A stretch of 64,000 nt of DNA from Pseudomonas fluorescens (GTDB taxonomy: Bacteria; Pseudomonadota; Gammaproteobacteria; Pseudomonadales; Pseudomonadaceae). The notes under the pieces were generated by a model that was not told where the DNA came from, made no database searches, and saw nothing but the letters and a program-made list of their open reading frames with translations. Position numbers and translations under genes: made by a program. Shown piece by piece: positions 1-7,389 of the stretch; within the stretch, counting starts at the first letter, position 1; each line of letters begins with the position of its first letter. Location: positions 1 to 64,000 of the forward strand of contig NZ_LVEJ01000010.1 of NCBI RefSeq assembly GCF_001648775.1, written 5' to 3'.

Positions 1-91
1 AACCGCCAGCGGCAGCACCCGCAGCAACGGATATGCCCCCAATCCAAAAAACCCAAAACATTGACCCATAAGCAAGCCATGCGTAGCCTTG

Positions 92-283
92 CGCTTTCGA
101 GGTTCTTCGGCCCACGCCGAAGCTAAGAAGGGAACGCGGTCAATGCCGCGGCTGCCCCCGCAACTGTGAACGGTGAAATTCACTGCCACGCCACTGCCAG
201 CTCAACCCATGAGCCAGCGGGAAGGCGCAGCGAATGCCAGGCCCCGCGCCTGAACACCGTCAGCCAGGAGACCTGCCTCGTCA
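92..283 (+). promoter_or_regulatory. Cobalamin (adenosylcobalamin-type) riboswitch
   Basis: Conserved blocks of the cobalamin riboswitch are seen in order: the AAGGGAA element near 127-134, the GCCCCCGCAACTGTGA block near 154-169, and the B12 box AGCCAGGAGACCTGCC at 261-276. It lies directly 5' of cobW and the cobalt chelatase genes, the usual position for feedback control by cobalamin. Boundaries are approximate because P1 was not folded. The downstream hairpin at 363-391 is the likely expression platform. Confidence 0.93.
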
Positions 284-362
284 CAGATTCTCACTACAAC
301 CGGGCGGGGTGATCCGGTGGCGAACGCTTCCGGCGCGCACGCGCGTGGCCGGTTCTCGTCCC

Positions 363-391
363 GTATGCCCGCCGCTTGCCAAAGGGCATAC
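363..391 (+). promoter_or_regulatory. RBS-sequestering hairpin upstream of cobW
   Basis: GTATGCCC (363-370) pairs perfectly with GGGCATAC (384-391). The 3' arm and adjoining loop contain AAAGGG (381-386), the only plausible Shine-Dalgarno for the ATG at 394, 7 bases downstream. This is what a translational expression platform for the riboswitch should look like. How the aptamer competes with this stem was not modelled. Confidence 0.65.
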
Positions 392-393
392 CG

Positions 394-1467
394 ATGAAAA
401 CACTGGCCAAACTCCCTGTCACCATCGTCACCGGCTTCCTCGGCTCGGGCAAAACCACGCTGCTGCGACACATGCTCGACAACGCCCAAGGCCGTCGCAT
501 CGCGGTGATCGTCAACGAGTTTGGCGAGTTGGGCATCGACGGTGAAATCCTCAAGCAATGCACCATCGGCTGCACCGAAGAAGAAGCCACCGGCCGCGTT
601 TACGAACTGGCCAACGGCTGCCTCTGCTGCACCGTTCAGGAAGAATTCTTCCCGGTCATGCGCGAACTGGTTGCCCGTCGCGGCGACCTCGACCACATCC
701 TCATCGAAACCTCGGGCCTGGCCCTGCCGAAACCGCTGGTGCAAGCCTTCCAGTGGCCGGAAATCCGCAGCGCCTGCACCGTTGACGCGGTGATCACCGT
801 GGTCGACAGCCCAGCCGTGGCCGCTGGCACCTTCGCCGCGTTCCCGGATCAGGTCGATGCCCAGCGCAAACTCGACCCGAACCTCGATCACGAATCGCCG
901 CTGCACGAATTGTTCGCCGACCAACTGGCCAGCGCCGACCTTGTCATCCTCAACAAGGCCGACCAGACCAGCCCGGAAGACTTGGCCCGTGTACGCGCCG
1001 AAGTCGCCGAAGAACTGCCACCCGCGGTAAAAATCATCGAAGCCAGCAACGGTCGTCTGCCGCTGGACGTGCTAATCGGTCTCGGCGCCGGTTCTGAAGA
1101 GCACATCGACAGCCGCCACAGCCATCACGACCATCATCACGGTGAAAGCGATGACGACCACGATGACCACGATCACGACGCTTTCGATTCGATCTCCATC
1201 GAACTGCCGCAAGCCGACGAAAGCCTGCTGCTCGACGCGCTGACGCAATTGGTGGTCAAGCACGGCATCCTGCGTGTCAAAGGCTTCGCGGCGATCCCGA
1301 ACAAGCCAATGCGTCTGCTGATCCAGGGCGTGGGCACGCGTTTCGACAAGCACTTCGACCGTCAATGGGGCGCCGATGAAGCGCGCGTGACGCGTCTGGT
1401 GTTGATCGGTCAGGAACTCGATGCGGCGCAACTCGAAGCGCAACTGCGCGCTGCGCTCAGCGTTTAA
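394..1467 (+). CDS. cobW: CobW, zinc/cobalt-related G3E GTPase
   Basis: A 357-residue P-loop GTPase of the G3E (COG0523) family, predicted to deliver metal during cobalamin synthesis. Walker A GFLGSGKTT lies at residues 14-22 and the CLCC metal-binding motif at 76-79. A His/Asp-rich loop near 238-262 (HSHHDHHHGESDDDHDDHDHD region) is typical of metal-loading members. The ATG at 394 is preferred over an upstream in-frame TTG at 376, because AAAGGG (381-386) is correctly spaced and the TTG has none. It is first in the riboswitch-controlled operon, with cobN starting 3 bases after its stop. In this family the metal could be Co or Zn; the cobN linkage favours a cobalamin role. Confidence 0.95.
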   Translation: MKTLAKLPVTIVTGFLGSGKTTLLRHMLDNAQGRRIAVIVNEFGELGIDGEILKQCTIGCTEEEATGRVYELANGCLCCTVQEEFFPVMRELVARRGDLDHILIETSGLALPKPLVQAFQWPEIRSACTVDAVITVVDSPAVAAGTFAAFPDQVDAQRKLDPNLDHESPLHELFADQLASADLVILNKADQTSPEDLARVRAEVAEELPPAVKIIEASNGRLPLDVLIGLGAGSEEHIDSRHSHHDHHHGESDDDHDDHDHDAFDSISIELPQADESLLLDALTQLVVKHGILRVKGFAAIPNKPMRLLIQGVGTRFDKHFDRQWGADEARVTRLVLIGQELDAAQLEAQLRAALSV

Positions 1468-1470
1468 GCC

Positions 1471-4400
1471 ATGCACCTGCTCAGGACCCAGCCCGGCGGA
1501 TTCGTCTCGGATGACAACATTGCCGACCTTGGACAAACCCCCGCCGAACTGGTGATCCTGTGCAGCGGCGACTCCAGCCTGGCGCTGCTCGCCGAAGCCG
1601 CGCAGCAATTGCCCGAGGATTATCCGAGCCTGCGCCTGGCTAACCCTATGCAGGTGCAGAACCACGCTTCGGTCGACTTGTACGTCGATGAAGTGCTGCG
1701 TCACGCCAAGGTGATTCTGATTTCGCTGCACGGCGGCATTGCTTATTGGCGCTACGGCGTCGAGCGTCTGGTCGAGTTGGCCGAGCGCGGCGTGCAGGTG
1801 ATTCTGGTGCCGGGCGATGACCGGCCCGATCCGGAGCTCAGCGACTTGAGCACCGTCAACGCCGAGGAACGTGACCGACTCTGGCAGTTCCTGCGCCAGG
1901 GCGGTATGGGCAATGCACTGGATTTCTTCCGCTGCCTGGCCAACCGCTGGCTCGCCCGCGATTACGCTTGGCAAGAGCCGCAAACCCTGCCGCGCACGGC
2001 GATTTACCATCCACAAAAAACCTCCGCCGCACTGAGTGACTGGCAAGCGGAATGGCTGCCCGATCAACCGGTCGCGGCGGTGTTGTTTTACCGCTCGCAT
2101 CTGCAGGCGGCGAACACCGCGTTCATCGACGTTTTCTGCCAGCGCTTGCAGGTGGCGGGTTTGAATCCGTTGCCGATCGCGGTGGCCAGTTTGAAAGAAC
2201 CCGGCTGCCTGACGGTGGTCGAGGATTGGCTGGACGAAGTCGAGGCGGGGGTTATTCTCAACACCACTGGTTTTGCCCAGTCGAGCCCGGAAGCGCCGCA
2301 CTTGCGGCCGTTTCGCCGCAATATTCCAGTGATTCAGGCGATCTGCGCGCAGGACAACGAACCCGGCTGGCGCGCCAGCGAGCAGGGCCTCGGCCCGCGC
2401 GATCTGGCCATGCACATTGCCTTGCCGGAACTCGACGGGCGGATCATCAGCCGGCCGATCAGCTTCAAGGATCTGGCCTGGCGCAGCGAGCGCAGTCAGT
2501 CCGATGTGGTCTGCTATCGCGCGCAGCCCGAGCGCATGGATTTCGTCGCCGAACTGGCGCGGCGCTGGATCGACCTGGCGCGGGTGCCGAACGGCGAAAA
2601 ACGCATCGCGCTGATTCTCGCCAATTACCCGACTCGCGACGGACGCATCGGCAACGGCGTCGGTCTCGACACGCCGGCAGCGGCGCTGAATATTCTGCGC
2701 GCGTTGCAGGCCGAGGGTTATCCGATCACCGCAGAGTTGCCGCAGAGCGGCACTGCGTTGATCCAGCAATTGCTCGGCGGCGTCAGCAACGATCTCGACA
2801 CCATCGATCAGCGACCCTGCCAGCAAAGTCTGGCGATGGACGCTTACCTGACAATGTTCAACGCACTGCCCGAGGCCAATCGTGCCGCTGTGGTTGCGCG
2901 TTGGGGCACGCCAGAAAACGATCCGATGTGCCGCGACGGGCGGATGATGATCGCCGGCATTCGTTTCGGTCTGACCTTTGTCGGCATCCAGCCGGCGCGC
3001 GGGTATCAGGTTGACCCGAGCGCGGTGTATCACGACCCGGATCTGGTGCCGCCGCACGGCTATCTCGCGTTCTATTTCTGGCTGCGCAACACCTACGGCG
3101 CGCACGGTGTTATTCACGTCGGCAAGCACGGCAACCTCGAATGGCTACCGGGCAAAGGCGTCGGGCTGTCGGAGAATTGCTGGCCGGACGCGCTGCTCGG
3201 GCCGTTGCCGAATATTTACCCGTTTATCGTCAACGACCCGGGTGAGGGCGCTCAGGCCAAACGACGCACGCAAGCGGTGATCATCGACCACTTGATGCCG
3301 CCGTTGACCCGCGCCGAAACTTACGGCCCGTTGCGCAATCTGGAACTGCTGGCCGACGAATATTACGAAGCACAACTGCTCGACCCACGCCGCGCGCGGG
3401 AGTTGCAGCGCGACATTCTGCAACTGGTGCGCGATACGCAGATCGATCGCGAACTGCAACTCGATGCCGGGCTGGACAGCGACGCCGACGCCGCAATCTG
3501 GTTGCCGCGTCTGGACACGTATTTGTGTGATTTGAAGGAATCGCAGATCCGCGATGGCCTGCATATTTTCGGTGAGTCGCCGAGTGGGCGGTTGCGCATT
3601 GATACGTTGTTGGCGTTGTTGCGTATTCCGCGCGGAGACGGGAAGGGCGCGCAGTCGAGCCTGTTGCGAGCACTCGCCAAGGCATTCGAACTGGGTTTCG
3701 ATCCGCTCGATTGCACGTTGGCCGACCCATGGACCGGCCCGCGTCCCGAAGCACTGCAAGCGCAAAGCGACGATTCCTGGCGCACCGCCGGCGACACCCG
3801 CGAACGCCTCGAACTGTTTGCCACACAGCTGATTTCCCAAGCCCTGCACGATCCCTGTGGGAGCGAGCTTGCTCGCGAAGGCGTCGTGTCAGCCAACACT
3901 TCATTCACTGACACACAGCTTTCGCGAGCAAGCTCGCTCCCACAGGGATCGGGGGGGGCTGATGTGAATGCGATCATCCAGTCTCTGCGCGAAGTCGTTG
4001 CCCCACGCCTCGATGCCTGCGGCCCTGCCGAAATGCGCGGCCTGCTCGATGCCCTCAGCGGCCGCTTCGTTCCTGCCGGCCCAAGCGGCGCGCCCAGCCG
4101 TGGTCGCCTCGACGTGCTGCCGACCGGGCGCAATTTCTATTCGGTCGACGTCCGTAACCTGCCCACCACCACCGCCTGGCGCATCGGTTTCCAGTCGGCC
4201 ACGTTGATTCTTGAGCGGCACTTGCAGGACCACGGCGATCACCTGCGCCAGCTCGGCTTGTCCGTGTGGGGCACCGCAACCATGCGCACTGGCGGTGATG
4301 ACATTGCCCAGGCCATGGCGTTGATGGGCGTGCGTCCGGTGTGGGCCACCGGCAGTCAGCGCGTCGATGATTTCGAGATTCTGCCGTTGAGCCTGCTCGA

Positions 4401-5319
4401 TCGTCCGCGTGTCGATGTCACGTTGCGCGTGTCCGGGTTCTTTCGCGATGCCTTCGCCAACCTGATCCGCCTGTTCGACGCCGCCGTGCAAGCAGTGGCT
4501 GCGCTGGATGAGCCAGACGACCTCAACCCATTGGCCGCGAAAGTCCGCGCGGAACGCGAGGCGCTGCTGCAATCAGGCCTCGACGAAGACACCGCGCGGC
4601 GCCAGGCCGGTTGGCGGATTTTCGGCGCCAAACCCGGTGCCTACGGCGCGGGCGTGCAGGGCGCGATCGACGGGCGTTTGTGGCAAAGCCGCGACGATCT
4701 CGCCGAGGTTTATCTGAACTGGGGCGCTTACGCTTACGGCGGTTCCGACGAAGGCACTGCCGCTCGCGAACAGTTCGTCCAGCGCCTCAGCCAAGTGCAA
4801 GCGGTGCTGCAGAATCAGGACAACCGCGAACACGACTTGCTCGACTCCAACGACTATTACCAGTTCCAGGGTGGCATGCTCGCCGCCGTGGAGAGCCTGC
4901 GCGGTGAAGCCGCGGCGAGTTATCACGGCGACCACAGCCAGCCGGATCTACCGAAGATCCGCACCTTGAAGGAAGAGCTGAACCGGGTGATCCGTTCGCG
5001 CGCGGCGAATCCGAAGTGGATCGACGGGGTCAAGCGGCACGGCTATAAAGGTGCGTTCGAAATGGCCGCGACGGTCGACAACCTGTTCGCGTTCGATGCG
5101 ACGACGCAGCTGATCGATGATCATCAATACGCGTTGTTGGCGGATGCTTATTTGCTCGATCCGGCGACGCGGGAGTTTGTGCGCGAGCATAATCCCCATG
5201 CGCTGCGGGACATGACCGAGCGGATGCTCGAAGCGCAGCAGCGGGGGATGTGGCAGGCGCCGGGGGCTTATAAAGAGGCGTTGGAGAATCTGCTGCTGGA
5301 TATAGAGGAAGATATGTAG
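1471..5319 (+). CDS. cobN: CobN, cobaltochelatase large subunit
   Basis: A 1282-residue CobN/BchH-like subunit that binds hydrogenobyrinic acid a,c-diamide and inserts Co2+ together with AAA+ partners. Family motifs include HVGKHGNLEWLPGK near residues 549-562, PSGAPSRGRLDVLPTGRNFY after residue 870, and the conserved C-terminal NPKW and GYKGAFEM segments. Residues of about 794-827 are encoded by a complete REPIN (3850-3950) inserted in frame, followed by a G8 tract (3951-3958). The insert lies in a linker before the PSGAP block, so the protein is probably still functional. It starts 3 bases after cobW; chlI/chlD follows after a 214-base spacer holding another palindromic repeat. Confidence 0.96.
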   Translation: MHLLRTQPGGFVSDDNIADLGQTPAELVILCSGDSSLALLAEAAQQLPEDYPSLRLANPMQVQNHASVDLYVDEVLRHAKVILISLHGGIAYWRYGVERLVELAERGVQVILVPGDDRPDPELSDLSTVNAEERDRLWQFLRQGGMGNALDFFRCLANRWLARDYAWQEPQTLPRTAIYHPQKTSAALSDWQAEWLPDQPVAAVLFYRSHLQAANTAFIDVFCQRLQVAGLNPLPIAVASLKEPGCLTVVEDWLDEVEAGVILNTTGFAQSSPEAPHLRPFRRNIPVIQAICAQDNEPGWRASEQGLGPRDLAMHIALPELDGRIISRPISFKDLAWRSERSQSDVVCYRAQPERMDFVAELARRWIDLARVPNGEKRIALILANYPTRDGRIGNGVGLDTPAAALNILRALQAEGYPITAELPQSGTALIQQLLGGVSNDLDTIDQRPCQQSLAMDAYLTMFNALPEANRAAVVARWGTPENDPMCRDGRMMIAGIRFGLTFVGIQPARGYQVDPSAVYHDPDLVPPHGYLAFYFWLRNTYGAHGVIHVGKHGNLEWLPGKGVGLSENCWPDALLGPLPNIYPFIVNDPGEGAQAKRRTQAVIIDHLMPPLTRAETYGPLRNLELLADEYYEAQLLDPRRARELQRDILQLVRDTQIDRELQLDAGLDSDADAAIWLPRLDTYLCDLKESQIRDGLHIFGESPSGRLRIDTLLALLRIPRGDGKGAQSSLLRALAKAFELGFDPLDCTLADPWTGPRPEALQAQSDDSWRTAGDTRERLELFATQLISQALHDPCGSELAREGVVSANTSFTDTQLSRASSLPQGSGGADVNAIIQSLREVVAPRLDACGPAEMRGLLDALSGRFVPAGPSGAPSRGRLDVLPTGRNFYSVDVRNLPTTTAWRIGFQSATLILERHLQDHGDHLRQLGLSVWGTATMRTGGDDIAQAMALMGVRPVWATGSQRVDDFEILPLSLLDRPRVDVTLRVSGFFRDAFANLIRLFDAAVQAVAALDEPDDLNPLAAKVRAEREALLQSGLDEDTARRQAGWRIFGAKPGAYGAGVQGAIDGRLWQSRDDLAEVYLNWGAYAYGGSDEGTAAREQFVQRLSQVQAVLQNQDNREHDLLDSNDYYQFQGGMLAAVESLRGEAAASYHGDHSQPDLPKIRTLKEELNRVIRSRAANPKWIDGVKRHGYKGAFEMAATVDNLFAFDATTQLIDDHQYALLADAYLLDPATREFVREHNPHALRDMTERMLEAQQRGMWQAPGAYKEALENLLLDIEEDM
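3850..3950. repeat. REPIN inside cobN reading frame
   Basis: A perfect 30-base inverted repeat (3850-3879 against 3921-3950) with a 41-base spacer. Each arm contains the REP core GTGGGAGCGAGCTTGCTCGCGA. The arm order is the reverse of the other REPINs here: the GTGGGAG ends point outward and the GCGAA ends inward. The cobN frame stays open through it, encoding DPCGSELAREG on the left and LSRASSLPQG on the right. Confidence 0.95.
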
Positions 5320-5333
5320 CCGGTCAAAAGCTA

Positions 5334-5481
5334 CCCTCACCCCAGCCCTCTCCCGGAGGGAGAGGGAGCCGATTTGCGTTGGCTTTTAGGCCGGAGTTCA
5401 ACCCGATTATTCAGGTCGGCGCAACTTGCAAGAACACCCGGATCAGTTCCCTCTCCCCCTGGGAGAGGGCTAGGGTGAGGG
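5334..5481. repeat. Long palindromic intergenic element between cobN and chlI
   Basis: An inverted repeat of about 36 bases (5333-5368 and 5446-5481) with only a few mismatches. The arms read CCCTCACCCCAGCCCTCTCC and its near complement, separated by about 77 bases. It fills most of the gap between cobN and the chlI/chlD gene. It is a different family from the REPINs elsewhere in the window and could affect read-through or mRNA stability within the operon. Confidence 0.8.
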
Positions 5482-5533
5482 CCACCCCAACTGACACCCC
5501 ACACTACCAACGACCACGAAAGAGAAACCCCAA

Positions 5534-6538
5534 ATGACCGACACCCCGCATTTCCCGCTCTCCGCCGTGGTTGGCGCCGATGACCTGAAACTCGCACTGT
5601 GCCTCACCGCCATCGACCCGAAAATCGGCGGCGTACTCATCGAAGGCCCGCGCGGCATGGCCAAATCCACCTTGGCTCGCGGTTTGGCCGACCTGCTCGC
5701 CAGCGGCCAATTCGTCACCTTGCCGCTGGGCGCCACCGAAGAACGTCTGGTCGGCACCCTCGACCTCGACGCCGCGCTCAGTGCCGGGCGCGCGCAATTT
5801 TCGCCTGGCGTGCTGGCCAAGGCCGACGGCGGCGTGCTCTATGTCGATGAGGTCAACCTGCTGCCGGATCACCTCGTCGATCTGCTGCTCGACGTCGCCG
5901 CCAGCGGCACCAACCTGATCGAGCGCGATGGTATCTCCCATCGGCATTCGGCGCGGTTCGTGCTGATCGGCACGATGAACCCGGAAGAGGGCGAGTTGCG
6001 CCCACAATTGCTCGACCGTTTTGGTTTGAACGTCGCCCTCAGTGGCCACACGGCGCCGACCGAGCGCGGGCAGATCATTCGCCGGCGACTGGATTTCGAC
6101 AGCGACCCGCAAGGGTTTTGCGCGCAGTGGGAAACACAGCAAAAAGCGTTGCGCGAACGTTGCGAAAGCGCCCGCGAAGCCTTGGCCGATATACCGCTGG
6201 ACGATGTCGCCCTGGCGCAGATTACCGAGCGTTGCTTCGCTGCTGGCGTCGATGGCTTGCGCGCCGATCTGGTGTGGTTGCGCGCCGCTCGGGCACATGC
6301 TGCATGGCGCGCTGCTGAGGCTATTGAAGAACAGGATATCGACGCGGTCGCTGAATTCGCCTTGCGCCATCGTCGTCGCGAACAGCCCGCATCCAGCCCA
6401 CAACAACCGCCGGCGCAAGCGCCGAGCAACGCGCAGACCGAGCCGGGCGAAGGGCAGGGCCAATGGGGCGACATGCCGGCCCCGGCACTCGCCACCGGCG
6501 CGCGCCGTGAAGTGCCGAGCTGGCCAAAAAAGCCTTAG
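5534..6538 (+). CDS. chlI: ChlI-type AAA+ chelatase subunit (unshifted product)
   Basis: A 334-residue AAA+ ATPase like magnesium-chelatase subunit I, here the probable small subunit of the CobN cobaltochelatase. Walker A GPRGMAKST is at residues 38-46 and Walker B VLYVDEVN near 101-108. The C-terminus enters a Pro/Gln-rich linker typical of ChlD proteins and stops right after the slippery codons AAA AAG CCT TAG. The missing partner domain lies in the -1 frame directly downstream, so this looks like the termination product of a frameshifting gene rather than an independent chlI. It is the third gene of the riboswitch operon; no separate cobS or cobT is visible. Confidence 0.88.
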   Translation: MTDTPHFPLSAVVGADDLKLALCLTAIDPKIGGVLIEGPRGMAKSTLARGLADLLASGQFVTLPLGATEERLVGTLDLDAALSAGRAQFSPGVLAKADGGVLYVDEVNLLPDHLVDLLLDVAASGTNLIERDGISHRHSARFVLIGTMNPEEGELRPQLLDRFGLNVALSGHTAPTERGQIIRRRLDFDSDPQGFCAQWETQQKALRERCESAREALADIPLDDVALAQITERCFAAGVDGLRADLVWLRAARAHAAWRAAEAIEEQDIDAVAEFALRHRRREQPASSPQQPPAQAPSNAQTEPGEGQGQWGDMPAPALATGARREVPSWPKKP

Positions 6539-7203
6539 GCATTCGCCCCCGATCCGACGCGGGGGCGAATGCCAGACCCCGCGCCGGTCGGCTCGACAAC
6601 GGACGTCAGGGCAAGCGCCATGCCGCCCGCAGCGGTACGGTGAACTGGCCGGGAACGCTGCTCAATGGCCGCCCGCAAAGCCGTGAGGATCTGCTGTTTG
6701 CGCAACGCACGCGCACCTCGCATGAGTTGTGGCTGGTGATCGTCGATGCCTCGGCGTCTACCCGTCGCCATCAGGCCTTGAGCGATGCCAAAGGTCTGCT
6801 TGCGCAATTGTTCGATGACGCCTACCGCCAGCGTGCGCGGTTGGCGTTGTTGACCGCCAGCGGTTCTGCGCCGAAATGGCAGGTGCAGGGGTTGAAGGCC
6901 TCCAGCGGCTTGCGCGTGTGGCTGGATACACTGGGCGCGGGCGGCGGCACTCCGTTGCTGGCGGCGTTAACCGAGGCGCAACAATGGCTGACGCGGCGGC
7001 GCAAGCGCTTTCCCGCCGAGCAGCAGCGTTTGCTGGTGGTGACGGATGGACGCTTGAAAGACGGGTGCGGATTGCCGGCGCTGGGGTGTCCGGGGCTGTT
7101 GATCGATATCGAACGTGGACCGATTCGGCTTGGTCGGGCGCGGGATCTGGCGGCGGCGTTGGATGCCGAGTATCGACATATCGATGAACTGATTTCGATC
7201 TGA
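5534..7203 (+). CDS. chlD: ChlD-type chelatase subunit made by -1 frameshift (AAA+ plus VWA)
   Basis: Joined product: 5534-6532 in frame, then a -1 shift, continuing from 6532 to 7203, about 556 residues. The first 333 residues are the AAA+ domain. The shifted part supplies a basic Arg/Gly/Pro linker and a von Willebrand factor A domain with MIDAS elements DASAS, GGGTP and VVTDGR. AAA+, Pro-rich linker and VWA is exactly the ChlD/BchD order. The -1 frame has no ATG between its upstream stop at 6508 and the domain; the first GTG (6640) would cut off part of the linker. ChlD genes with programmed frameshifting that give both subunits are described in the literature (work by Antonov and colleagues); the assignment here is inferred from sequence. 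Confidence 0.82.
6526..6573 (+). promoter_or_regulatory. Programmed -1 ribosomal frameshift signal
   Basis: The slippery heptamer A AAA AAG at 6526-6532 is in the correct phase: the zero-frame codons are CCA AAA AAG CCT TAG. A 5-base spacer (6533-6537) leads to a perfect 14-bp stem, 6538-6551 paired with 6560-6573, with an 8-base loop. Heptamer, spacer and stem all match classical -1 frameshift cassettes such as dnaX. The stop of the zero frame is 4 bases past the heptamer. No upstream Shine-Dalgarno-like stimulator is obvious. Confidence 0.88.
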
Positions 7204-7228
7204 CGGTGCCGGCGATTGATCGGCCGTC

Positions 7229-7304
7229 TTCGCGAGCAGGCTCGCTCCCACAATGGAATCGGGATTCGACGCAAACTCCCTGTGGGAGCGAGCTTGCTCG
7301 CGAA
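7229..7304. repeat. REPIN
   Basis: Two inverted REP arms, 7229-7252 (TTCGCGAGCAGGCTCGCTCC...) and 7281-7304 (TGTGGGAGCGAGCTTGCTCG...), lie between the chelatase gene and the phospholipase D-like gene. The arms differ at the central dinucleotide (AG against TT). Confidence 0.93.
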
Positions 7305-7389
7305 GGCATCGACTCGGTCTCCAAGCCAAACAACCAAAACCCGCATCCCTGCTCTATGCTGCACCCAGCCCAATCACAAGGAGTGAGCG

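Noticed and set aside
2-64. Possible 3' end of an upstream gene before the riboswitch
   Set aside because: An open frame of about 20 codons ends at 62-64, but it is too short to identify and could be chance.
1072-3129. 685-codon minus-strand ORF opposite cobN
   Set aside because: An antisense open frame produced by high GC; low-complexity translation and no RBS. cobN on the other strand is unambiguous.
6640-7203. Independent GTG-started VWA gene
   Set aside because: The GTG has no RBS and would cut off part of the ChlD linker; the frameshift cassette explains the frame change better.
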